DNA of 8,363 nucleotides, taken from NCBI GenBank assembly GCA_965370365.1, contig CBDUSP010000064.1, positions 1 through 8,363 of the forward strand. The letters are read 5' to 3'. How positions within the stretch are numbered: position 1 is the first letter of the stretch; the number at the start of each line of letters is the position of its first letter. Source of the stretch: DAIDHZ01 sp965370365 (GTDB taxonomy: Bacteria; Chlamydiota; Chlamydiia; Chlamydiales; SM23-39). The notes beneath the pieces were generated by a model. It was not told the origin of the DNA. It saw nothing but the letters and a program-made list of their open reading frames with translations, and did not search any database. Shown one piece after another: positions 1 through 6,078 of this stretch. Position numbers and translations under genes: made by a program.

Positions 1-360
1 TTAAGCACGACTCCTGCTTCTCAAGAAGCCTCTCAACCTCTACCTACTGACGCCAACATCCCGCACACAACTCCCGCCACCCAAGAAAGCCCAACTCTAA
101 GCACGACTCCTGCTTCTCTAAAAACTTCTCAAGTTCTATCTACCGATACGACTATCCAACACACAGCTTCTGTTCCTTCTGAAAAACCAACCCCAACCAC
201 TGCTCCCTCTATTCAGGAAACCTCTCAACCTCTGCCTAATGACACCAACGCCCAACACACAGCTTCCCTTCCTTCAGAAAAAGCAACACAAACCACTGCT
301 CCTGTCTCTCCAGAAGCTTCTCAACCTCTGCCTACTGACACCAACGTCCAGCACACAACT
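1..360 (+). repeat. 96-bp in-frame tandem repeat
   Basis: The motif SQ-x-L-x-(T/N)D-x-x-x-x-HT starts at codons 11, 43, 75 and 107, a spacing of exactly 32 codons (96 bp). LSTTPAS at codons 1 and 33 shows the same period, so the array begins upstream of the window. Copies 2 to 4 are most alike (shared PSEK and TTAP blocks). The array fades after about position 360. Because the period is a multiple of three, gain or loss of copies keeps the frame. Confidence 0.85.
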
Positions 361-1119
361 GCTTCTCCTCAAGCAACCACCTCAACTCCACAAAAGACTA
401 TTCTCCCTTCACAAATAGTAGTTCTCGAGCCTAATCAAAAAGACCCTCACGAACAACCACGTAGGCCTAACGTTAATGAAAAGAACGCCAAAGATCCTCA
501 GAAACCTAATAACAACCAACCCAAAAGAAACAGGAGGGGACTTGCCAGCCAGAAATCTGCACTCTTTGGCGCTGTAAACTCAGAAGAAACAACGCAAAGC
601 AAAAATGTTCCTCCATCTCATCCGAAAAAGATGCCTGACCCAGAGCACGTTGAAACCAGTTCACCAAGCAGAAAAGATCTAGAGGAGCAAGCAGGGCAAA
701 AAGACACCCTAGGAAAATTGGCCAGGGCAACAGAGAATTTCAAGGAAGTACACGACCATTCTCCCCAACAATCTAACAATGGGAGCCTGCCCAAAAGAAA
801 AAGGAAGGGGCTTGCCAGCCAGAAATCTGCACTCTTTGATACTGAAGCTGCAAACTCAGAAGAAACAACGCAAAGCAAAAATGTTCCTCCATCTCATCCG
901 AAAAAGACGCCTGACCTAGCACAAGTTGAAACCAGTCCACCAAGTAGAAAAGATCTATGGGAGCAAGCAGGGCAAAGAGACACCCTAGGAAAACTGGCCA
1001 GGACAACACAGAATGTCAAGGGAGTACCTGACCATTCTCCCCAACAATCTAGCAATGGGATCCAGCCCAAAAGAAAAAGGAAGGGTCTTGCCAGCCAGAA
1101 ATCTGCACTCTTTGATTAA
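1..1119 (+). CDS. Repeat-rich orphan protein with NLS-like basic motifs (5' partial)
   Basis: The frame is open from the first base to the TAA at 1117-1119, giving 372 visible residues, so the start lies outside the window. The ATG at 631 is only an internal Met. Residues 1-120 are Pro/Thr/Ser/Gln-rich and repeat every 32 residues around SQPLPTDTNVQHT (copies at residues 11, 43, 75, 107). After a charged linker, residues 174-372 carry a second repeat of 90-92 residues: a full copy, a second full copy and a 17-residue partial copy that ends the protein. Each copy opens with PKRNRRG or PKRKRKG followed by LASQKSALF. PKRKRK resembles a classical monopartite nuclear-localisation signal. There is no catalytic motif and no membrane segment. 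Low complexity plus tandem repeats in an apparent intracellular bacterium suggests a secreted effector, but that is inference, and I do not recognise the family. A basic DNA- or RNA-binding protein, or a surface repeat protein, would also fit. The gene is convergent with the minus-strand gene ending at 1332. Confidence 0.8.
   Translation, partial: LSTTPASQEASQPLPTDANIPHTTPATQESPTLSTTPASLKTSQVLSTDTTIQHTASVPSEKPTPTTAPSIQETSQPLPNDTNAQHTASLPSEKATQTTAPVSPEASQPLPTDTNVQHTTASPQATTSTPQKTILPSQIVVLEPNQKDPHEQPRRPNVNEKNAKDPQKPNNNQPKRNRRGLASQKSALFGAVNSEETTQSKNVPPSHPKKMPDPEHVETSSPSRKDLEEQAGQKDTLGKLARATENFKEVHDHSPQQSNNGSLPKRKRKGLASQKSALFDTEAANSEETTQSKNVPPSHPKKTPDLAQVETSPPSRKDLWEQAGQRDTLGKLARTTQNVKGVPDHSPQQSSNGIQPKRKRKGLASQKSALFD
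520..1116 (+). repeat. 270/276-bp in-frame tandem repeat encoding the NLS-like unit
   Basis: Copy 1 spans 520-789 (90 codons), copy 2 spans 790-1065 (92 codons) and a 51-bp partial copy spans 1066-1116, directly before the stop codon. Copies 1 and 2 are highly similar at DNA level over their whole length and differ by a two-codon insertion (GAVNSEE versus DTEAANSEE). All three begin at the codon for Pro of PKR(N/K)R(R/K)G. The high nucleotide similarity, including synonymous sites, suggests recent duplication or ongoing recombination. Confidence 0.9.
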
Positions 1120-1170
1120 TTTTATCCCCTAAAATAGATTGTCATCTGTGTGTTGAGGAATCACTCCTAA

Positions 1171-1333
1171 AGGAGCCACTGAATAACTGCTTTGTCCGGG
1201 ATTCGAGCCAAAAGCGCCGAAAAAGTTAATTTGGAGATCGGAATAAACTTGATAAAGTTGTTGCAGATCGAAAATTAACTTTTTCGGTGAATTTTGGTCG
1301 AAGAGCGGGCAAATGAGTTGTTTAGTGTCTCCT
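1171..1333. repeat. Long imperfect palindrome (MITE/REP-like) between convergent genes
   Basis: The left arm (1171-1232) reads AGGAGCCACTGAATAAC onward to CCGAAAAAGTTAATTT. The right arm (1272-1333), read on the minus strand, starts AGGAGACACTAAACAAC and ends at the same CCGAAAAAGTTAATTT. Arms are about 60 bp. The centre holds a perfect mini-hairpin, AACTT-gata-AAGTT (1246-1259). The right arm overlaps the TAG stop (1332-1334) of the minus-strand gene. No ORF or transposase lies inside. As RNA, either strand would fold into one long stem, which could end or stabilise both converging transcripts. That role is inferred; a dead MITE would look the same. Confidence 0.85.
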
Positions 1334-2537
1334 AAAAGCGTATCTTCAAATCAGGATGTCGATCTAAAATCATTTGATAGTAAGCCCCTTCCTTATCAGG
1401 AAGCAGATCGAGAAGAACAGGTACATCGCCCTCTTCTCGATCTTCTTTGTTATAAAGACTCATAATAGCCAATTCCTTGGTTACCGGATCCTCGATGGCA
1501 TCCAAAAGATCTATTCCTATCTCAAAGGAAACTGGAGTAAAAGCAATTATCTGAAAAACGAGCTCACCTCGTTGTTTAGGATCCATATTCAGAGAACTAA
1601 TAAATGATTGATCAAGGGAGTTAAAGTCACGTTCACATAAACGCGTAGCTGCAACTTTCCGAGCATAGGGATCCTTCATCGTATTCTGGATAATTAATTG
1701 CTGCGAAATGTCTTTCAACGCACTTAGGACTCGTTGCAAGAACAACTCTTTCGTTGCAGGATTTTTTATATGCCGAGCAAGCATACAATATTCACTAAAA
1801 GCCTCCCCGGCAGACTCATCATCTGGAGCTTCTTTAATCATTTCTATTACTTTAGATCCACGAAGCATCATAAATAAATCGCGTATTTCATCGGATGCGC
1901 CATTAAAGGCTTCAAGGATGGTAGATATGCTGAGATCCGGTCTGTCAAGTAGGGAGAGAGTTGTTCCTATCCACCGTTCTTGCTCTCCCCCTAAGGAAAC
2001 GAAAGTTACAGCTGGCTCCCGGAGAGATAAACTCGTTGATTGTTGTCCTTCTTGACTGGCCTTATCCAGCCCCCCATCACTCATTGCCTTGTTCGAAGGA
2101 AAAACCTTTTTCTTTTTCATCTCCGAGCTAATCTGTTCTGCGATGTCTTTCAGTGATTGGACAACTTCGGCTTTTGAACTTCCCCCGCCTGAGAACGCGC
2201 TGGCTAGTTTAGAAGCGGTTATACCATTACCCGCACGTCGAGACTCTTTCAGAACAACGCGCTTGTCTAATGAGGAAACCCCCTCTAGGATTTTACGGAC
2301 TCGGTTTAGGCAAGCCCTTTTTTCCTTTAAAGACTGGTGGGATAGTTGAGAGTATGTCTTCGTAGAACTGTTTATATGAACGCCCCTCTTTCCACCTGAA
2401 CTTTTATGTCTGCGAGACGAGCAGAGCACGGCTGATACACAAACACCCCCAACCCTCTTCTCTAGAGGAGAAAGACGGTTGCAAACCATACCTTGTTGAG
2501 AGAACCGTCGCATAAGAGAAGTGACTCTGATAACCAT
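1332..2537 (-). CDS. Orphan protein with C-terminal 30-residue helical repeats
   Basis: The protein has 401 residues and is not recognised. The first ~170 residues are basic, Ser/Lys/Arg-rich and probably disordered, with a glycine/serine patch at 116-121 (SGGGSS). Residues 185-401 look alpha-helical. From residue 258 a repeat appears, anchored on an (N/D)P motif followed by basic and hydrophobic residues: KNPATKEL, KDPYARKV, MDPKQRGEL, EDPVTKELA and a degenerate PDKEGAYY. Their prolines fall at 260, 290, 320, 351 and 380. This spacing suggests a solenoid of helix pairs used for protein binding (inference). No signal peptide or clear membrane segment is seen. The first ATG (2537) has only a distant AAGGA (about 12 nt upstream); the ATG at codon 9 is an alternative start. 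A promoter candidate lies at 2584-2612. The TAG stop sits inside the palindromic repeat. It is possibly an effector. Confidence 0.75.
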   Translation of the reverse strand: MVIRVTSLMRRFSQQGMVCNRLSPLEKRVGGVCVSAVLCSSRRHKSSGGKRGVHINSSTKTYSQLSHQSLKEKRACLNRVRKILEGVSSLDKRVVLKESRRAGNGITASKLASAFSGGGSSKAEVVQSLKDIAEQISSEMKKKKVFPSNKAMSDGGLDKASQEGQQSTSLSLREPAVTFVSLGGEQERWIGTTLSLLDRPDLSISTILEAFNGASDEIRDLFMMLRGSKVIEMIKEAPDDESAGEAFSEYCMLARHIKNPATKELFLQRVLSALKDISQQLIIQNTMKDPYARKVAATRLCERDFNSLDQSFISSLNMDPKQRGELVFQIIAFTPVSFEIGIDLLDAIEDPVTKELAIMSLYNKEDREEGDVPVLLDLLPDKEGAYYQMILDRHPDLKIRF

Positions 2538-2583
2538 ACTACAGTTATGTCCTTGTAAATTTTTTCATCAAAATGTACGGGAG

Positions 2584-2612
2584 AATTTATGGGGGAGGGG
2601 GATAAATATCAA
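2584..2612 (-). promoter_or_regulatory. Sigma70-like promoter candidate for the 401-residue gene
   Basis: On the minus strand a -35 TTGATA (2612-2607), a 17-nt spacer and a -10 TAAATT (2589-2584) predict a start near 2577, leaving a leader of about 40 nt before the ATG at 2537. The -35 matches 5 of 6 consensus bases and the -10 matches 4 of 6. The spacer is almost pure C on this strand, which is unusual. Confidence 0.45.
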
Positions 2613-2735
2613 GCAAATAAAAACCAACATAATAGCCGGGACAAAATACATTCTTCTTAACGAAGGGGTAAATGAGGTAGAAAACTTTTTTAAATCATAC
2701 AACATTACAGATCCGTTCTCATAGACACTTTCTTA

Positions 2736-2765
2736 TTGAAAGAAAAAGCAGACCACGGATAGAAT
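2736..2765 (+). promoter_or_regulatory. Sigma70-like promoter for the 268-residue gene
   Basis: TTGAAA (2736-2741) and TAGAAT (2760-2765) are separated by 18 nt, each matching 5 of 6 consensus bases. A start near 2772 would give a leader of about 20 nt that carries the ribosome site CGGAG just before the ATG at 2792. This is the best promoter match I found in the window. Confidence 0.6.
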
Positions 2766-2791
2766 GATTGCCCTGAAAAAACGGAGTTTCT

Positions 2792-3598
2792 ATGTATAAG
2801 ATCGCTAACGAAACAAAATGGTCCCCAGCGCTATTCATTCCAACAAGCTTAGCAGAAATAAAGGCCCTATTTAGCCAAACAGCACAAAAAGTTGTAGACG
2901 TAGTAAAATTTGCTTTACGATGGACTGTCTTATTGCCATTCACCCTCTATTCTCATGCTAGCTCTAAGCCTATAGATCCATCCAGGGTCGATGTCATCAC
3001 AAATAAGGTCAATGATGACTCAAAGCAAACGAAGGAAGAAGAAGAGCAAATCAGCTCAAGCACTGCCGACACCGATGTGAAAAAGGAAGAAACAGCAGCA
3101 GAAACCCCGGTGAAGGTAGAAGAAAAGATAGAAGAAATATCTACACAAGACAAGGCTGAAAAAGCGGAAAATGCAAGCATAGCCGACGCTGACGTGCAGA
3201 AAGATGAAGAAGTTTCCATTCCAAAGGAAACCAAAAGCTCGGAAATGACAGCAGCAGACATGCTTATTGCAGCTGCAGCTGCAGTGTTTATGGCGGTCCT
3301 TGTGCGATTTGCTTGGGTAAGAACCTTCGCTTCAGCTGGAAAATCAGCAGCCTCCGCGACAACAGCTACTCAGACAGCTACAGCTGCGAAGACAGCAGCA
3401 ACAACTCCTGCAGCTACAGCAGCGGCTGCGACCGCAGCATCAGCTGCTAAGCCAGAAGGAAAAACTCCTGAAGCAACAGATGCTACTAAGCCAGAAGGAA
3501 AAACTCCTGAAGCAATAGATGCTACTAAGCCAGCTGCAGCTACAGATGCTAAGACAGAAACAACTACTCAGACAGCTACAGATGATACTAAAAAATAA
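2792..3598 (+). CDS. Two-segment membrane protein with acidic linker and Ala/Thr/Lys-rich tail
   Basis: The protein has 268 residues, starting at an ATG preceded by CGGAG at good spacing. Order: an N-terminal amphipathic stretch, a hydrophobic segment at about 39-54, a Glu/Lys/Asp-rich probably disordered linker (60-150) with a related pair STADTDVKKEE and SIADADVQKDEE (90-100 and 129-140), a second and stronger membrane segment at about 155-176, and a low-complexity Ala/Thr/Lys tail (180-268) with a 13-residue repeat, KPEGKTPEATDAT. No enzyme motif is visible and I do not recognise the family. The tail recalls histone-H1-like or Pro/Ala/Lys spacer sequences, but a membrane anchor makes a DNA-binding role less likely. 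A host-facing membrane or envelope-spanning protein is possible (inference). It is a single-gene transcript with its own promoter and a strong terminator downstream. Confidence 0.8.
   Translation: MYKIANETKWSPALFIPTSLAEIKALFSQTAQKVVDVVKFALRWTVLLPFTLYSHASSKPIDPSRVDVITNKVNDDSKQTKEEEEQISSSTADTDVKKEETAAETPVKVEEKIEEISTQDKAEKAENASIADADVQKDEEVSIPKETKSSEMTAADMLIAAAAAVFMAVLVRFAWVRTFASAGKSAASATTATQTATAAKTAATTPAATAAAATAASAAKPEGKTPEATDATKPEGKTPEAIDATKPAAATDAKTETTTQTATDDTKK
3449..3535 (+). repeat. 39-bp in-frame tandem repeat in the protein tail
   Basis: Units begin at the AAG codons at 3449, 3488 and 3527, an exact 39-bp period. The first two are almost identical (one base differs, Thr to Ile); the third is partial. 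They encode KPEGKTPEA(T/I)DAT. Slippage or recombination here would change tail length without shifting the frame. Confidence 0.85.
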
Positions 3599-3648
3599 TA
3601 ACCAGAAAGCTTCATAGAGTCGACTGATTTTCAGTAGCTTTTAAGCAC

Positions 3649-3682
3649 AAAACCGGCACCTTCTTACGTGCCGGTTTTTTTT
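3649..3682 (+). terminator. Strong intrinsic terminator
   Basis: AAAACCGGCAC (3649-3659) pairs perfectly with GTGCCGGTTTT (3668-3678) around an 8-nt loop, and the T tract runs 3675-3682. It lies about 50 bp after the stop of the 268-residue gene. A smaller hairpin, ACTGA-TTT-TCAGT (3623-3635), flanked by AAAGCT and AGCTTT, lies just upstream. On the opposite strand only four U follow the stem, so it probably works poorly in that direction. Confidence 0.85.
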
Positions 3683-3954
3683 CTCTTTATCAAGAATCGA
3701 ATCACCCCGAACAAACTAATCAAAAGCCATACGACCTCAATGACAACTGAAGCTAGATTCCAGTGATACATCAGAGAAAATAGCAGAAGGATAGACCCCA
3801 CAAAATTCAAAAATGAAAACGTAAAGGATTTGAGAGACAAAAATCCGAACTGGAGAAGAAAATAACACACAAGAACTAAAACGACGCCAAGAAGTCCAAT
3901 ATAATCAGAAATCCGGCAGACATCCCAAACACAGACATAGTCATCAAGCGTCAT
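3664..3954 (-). CDS. Small three-helix membrane protein, CBU_0592-like
   Basis: The protein has 96 residues with three hydrophobic helices at about 17-37, 44-63 and 67-88 and a basic C-terminus (KRKKTGT). The pattern IGLLGVVLVLVCYFL, FLNFVGSILLLFSL and WNLASVVIEVVWLLISLFG resembles the small membrane proteins annotated as the CBU_0592 family, whose function is unknown; this assignment is from memory of the pattern. Its ATG overlaps the upstream enzyme's stop as TAATG, and AGAGGA lies about 9 nt upstream inside that gene, so the two are probably translated together. The TAA stop falls in the loop of the terminator hairpin, so the last codons form one side of its stem. Confidence 0.8.
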   Translation of the reverse strand: MTLDDYVCVWDVCRISDYIGLLGVVLVLVCYFLLQFGFLSLKSFTFSFLNFVGSILLLFSLMYHWNLASVVIEVVWLLISLFGVIRFLIKRKKTGT

Positions 3955-5852
3955 TAAAACAATTCCTCTACGATCCCCTTTTCACCTTGTCTAAGATGTA
4001 AAGTAGACCCATCTTGCACTTCAAAGCGATGAGACCCTTTAAAAACGATATCTTCCGCAATCACTTGAGCGTTGCCATGCAAAATAATCTCAACGCCCTC
4101 ATGACGATGAAAGGCTCCCCTCCAGAAAGGACGAGACCTTGCCCAATCAACCCCTCGGTTGCAAACCTTCACATTTTTAAGCACGCAACGCCCACGTTTA
4201 TCCCGAAATCCCATCACTTGATCTGCCAAAATGCGAAGACTTCCATCGATTTCAAGATTCTCAATTAAAAGATCCGATATCTCAAGAAACAAATCCGAGC
4301 CCAAAGAAAAAACACCCCCTTTAAGTTTCTTTTGCATCTCCAAATACTGAGGCCCAAGAGAAGGGTGATAGAGGAAAACAAACTCAGGCCCCAAAGAGAG
4401 ATACTCCTCAATAGAACGCCTGAGGGGCAAAGTAAATCCACAAGTCCCCTCCAAGAGATCTCTCGCGGCAAAAAGCAAGTCATAAAAACAAGCCTCAGGA
4501 GTCTCTTGTAAAGACCCTCCTTCACAGTACGCCCGCTTTGCCGTCGAAATCGTCTTGTGCCGGTGATTGTATGTAATAAAAGTATTCTTTGGAGAAAGCC
4601 CCCCGTCCTTTTTCTCGAGAAAAACATCGGCAAGGTTTTGCATCGTCGACTCAAGACGTCCTAAAGTAGCTTGCCCTTTGACTCCTTTTGAATCCGTAAA
4701 AAACCCTTTTTTCATATTGAGCAAAAGTCCTGGAAAAGGACACTTCCGCACAGCTTCGCGAATCGATGCAAGATCTCCAAATAAAAGATTCGTATTTGAA
4801 GAAAACCGAGAATACGGCTCCCCCTCTTTAAGAGGAAGGTCCTCAATCCCAAATCGTTGAAAATCACAGTATTCGATATTCGTTATTGCAATTAAGCCTT
4901 CCTTTTCTACAAGGACATTGACCCCCTCAGCAGACTTTACAAGACGCGGACAAGAAGCAAATCCAAATTTTTTATTTTCTTTCCACCCAATTCCTAAAAA
5001 GGAAAGAAGACCAAAATCAAGCCCCGCAATTGGATTGTTGATCTGTCGAACAAGCAATTTGGTTTTCCCAAGTTCTTCAAACCAAGAAAAAATCCCCGTA
5101 TCATCGGCCTGCTTCCAAATAACTCCATGACCACCAGGCTTCATAACAAGCTTTAAATCATCCAAAAGAAGCCAGTCCCCTTTCTCATCTACAACAGGAA
5201 CAAGAGGTTGCGTAAAAATGCGAATTGATTCTTTGGGCCTTCCAAACCAATTTGATTCCTCTAGAATCTTCTCCACATGAAAATGATTGTCTTTTTCAAA
5301 AGACGTCATCAGCGCAAGCGGGACCGTAATTTGCTCTCCAAATTTCTTGTAATAGAGAAACTCCTGTGCCTGAATATCCTCGATCAGACGCTCTAAAAGC
5401 GTTTTCCCTGCGAACTTGAGGAGCGCAGCAGGAAGCTCTCTCCCTGTTTTTTCGTCTACAAGATGCAACCGATCCGCAGCTCCCCCCAATGGGATAATCT
5501 CTGCAACATACCGCATCGCTTCGATTCCCCACTGCACTGTCTGCTGAACTTTTGCACTCATATGCGAAATATCGGTAAAGGAAGGAGGATGAAAAAAGGC
5601 GGGCGAAGATATCTCTTCTTTCTCAGGGAAAAGAAGCCCAAGAACCTTTTGATGATACCCTTTAATCCCCCCCAGTTCTTTATAGAAGGTATCGACAGGA
5701 GCAAGTGTTTTTAAAAGAGCTTTGAAAGCGTCTAAAGAAAACGATGGGTGATTGAGGATACGATCAAGCTGCCCTATTTCAAAGAGCTGCTTGAGTAAAG
5801 ACTTCTCTTCTTTTCCAGAAATAAGCGTATCAATCGACTGCAAAACTCTCAT
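3954..5852 (-). CDS. UDP-glucose pyrophosphorylase, plant-plastid UGP3 type
   Basis: Predicted to make UDP-glucose from UTP and glucose-1-phosphate. The 632 residues match my memory of plant plastid UGP3 along most of their length: nucleotide-binding loop PLGGAADRLHLVDEKTGREL (121-140), PAALLKFAGKTLLERLIEDI (141-160), TQPLVPVVDEKGDW (214-227), MKPGGHGVIWK (237-247), GFASC (297-301), SNTNLLF (352-358), ESTMQNLADVF (401-411). The C-terminal part (about 500-620: YHPSLGP, CVLKNVKVCNRGVDW, ILHGNAQV, FEVQDGS) fits a left-handed beta-helix domain, also present in UGP3. Plant UGP3 supplies UDP-glucose for sulfolipid synthesis; no sulfolipid gene is adjacent here, so the sugar acceptor is unknown. It is unrelated in fold subgroup to ordinary bacterial GalU. 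I chose the ATG at 5852; a GTG at 5903 would add 17 hydrophobic residues with no better ribosome site. It is first in a two-gene unit. Confidence 0.88.
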   Translation of the reverse strand: MRVLQSIDTLISGKEEKSLLKQLFEIGQLDRILNHPSFSLDAFKALLKTLAPVDTFYKELGGIKGYHQKVLGLLFPEKEEISSPAFFHPPSFTDISHMSAKVQQTVQWGIEAMRYVAEIIPLGGAADRLHLVDEKTGRELPAALLKFAGKTLLERLIEDIQAQEFLYYKKFGEQITVPLALMTSFEKDNHFHVEKILEESNWFGRPKESIRIFTQPLVPVVDEKGDWLLLDDLKLVMKPGGHGVIWKQADDTGIFSWFEELGKTKLLVRQINNPIAGLDFGLLSFLGIGWKENKKFGFASCPRLVKSAEGVNVLVEKEGLIAITNIEYCDFQRFGIEDLPLKEGEPYSRFSSNTNLLFGDLASIREAVRKCPFPGLLLNMKKGFFTDSKGVKGQATLGRLESTMQNLADVFLEKKDGGLSPKNTFITYNHRHKTISTAKRAYCEGGSLQETPEACFYDLLFAARDLLEGTCGFTLPLRRSIEEYLSLGPEFVFLYHPSLGPQYLEMQKKLKGGVFSLGSDLFLEISDLLIENLEIDGSLRILADQVMGFRDKRGRCVLKNVKVCNRGVDWARSRPFWRGAFHRHEGVEIILHGNAQVIAEDIVFKGSHRFEVQDGSTLHLRQGEKGIVEELF

Positions 5853-5956
5853 GTGCGAACTTTGCCAGAAATAAGATAAAAAATACAAACATATAGGAGA
5901 CACTTCCAGGGCTAACGCATTAAAAAATGAACAGGATCCGCTTCGCTTGCAGGATC

Positions 5957-5994
5957 ACCGCTGACGCGGTGGCAGGATCGCAGCTGACGCTGCG
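5957..5994. repeat. Two hairpin modules with the same TGAC loop
   Basis: ACCGC-TGAC-GCGGT (5957-5970) and CGCAGC-TGAC-GCTGCG (5979-5994) are perfect hairpins separated by the linker GGCAGGAT. The loops are identical while the stems differ and still pair, which is covariation between modules. The second module recurs inverted at about 6163-6178. Confidence 0.85.
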
Positions 5995-6044
5995 GCAGGA
6001 TAAAACTTGAACGGAAACAGGCTTGGGAAGAAGAATTCCCGAAG

Positions 6045-6078
6045 AAAAAATGAACAGGATTCGCTTCGCTTGCAGGAT
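6045..6078 (+). repeat. Internal direct copy of the element's arm
   Basis: This 34-bp stretch matches 5922-5955 with one mismatch (GGATTCGC in place of GGATCCGC). It contains GCTTCGC, whose complement GCGAAGC can form a very compact DNA mini-hairpin. It may mark an older insertion inside the element. Confidence 0.8.

Larger units (their letters stand above)
2538..2791. other. Divergent intergenic region
   Basis: This 254-bp AT-rich gap separates two divergent genes. It holds a promoter candidate for each, described separately, and a G-rich tract (GGGGGAGGGGG, 2591-2601) that lies in the spacer of the minus-strand promoter. I see no tRNA or convincing small gene; the open frame through 2521-2724 looks accidental. 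Confidence 0.6.

Noticed and set aside
1..360. CRISPR-like array
   Set aside because: The repeats are long, contiguous, in frame and without unique spacers; they encode protein.
506..1009. Minus-strand hydrophobic open frames at 506-730, 618-878 and 773-1009
   Set aside because: They are antisense readings of the tandem repeat, repeat themselves with the same period, and lack ribosome sites.
631..1119. Gene starting at the ATG at 631
   Set aside because: The same frame is open back to position 1 with continuous repeat structure, so 631 is an internal methionine.
1119..1135. Possible terminator hairpin ATTTTA-TCCCC-TAAAAT after the first gene
   Set aside because: The stem is A/T only and no U tract follows; too weak to call.
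2521..2724. Small plus-strand gene in the divergent intergenic region
   Set aside because: It overlaps the start of the minus-strand gene, has no ribosome site and covers both promoters.
3405..3598. Histone H1-like DNA-binding protein
   Set aside because: The Ala/Thr/Lys tail is suggestive, but Lys content is modest, Asp and Glu are frequent, and the tail is attached to a membrane segment.
5853..5903. GTG start at 5903 for the UGP3-like gene
   Set aside because: It would add a 17-residue hydrophobic leader unlike the family's soluble enzymes and has no good ribosome site. Not fully excluded, since the ATG at 5852 also has a weak one.
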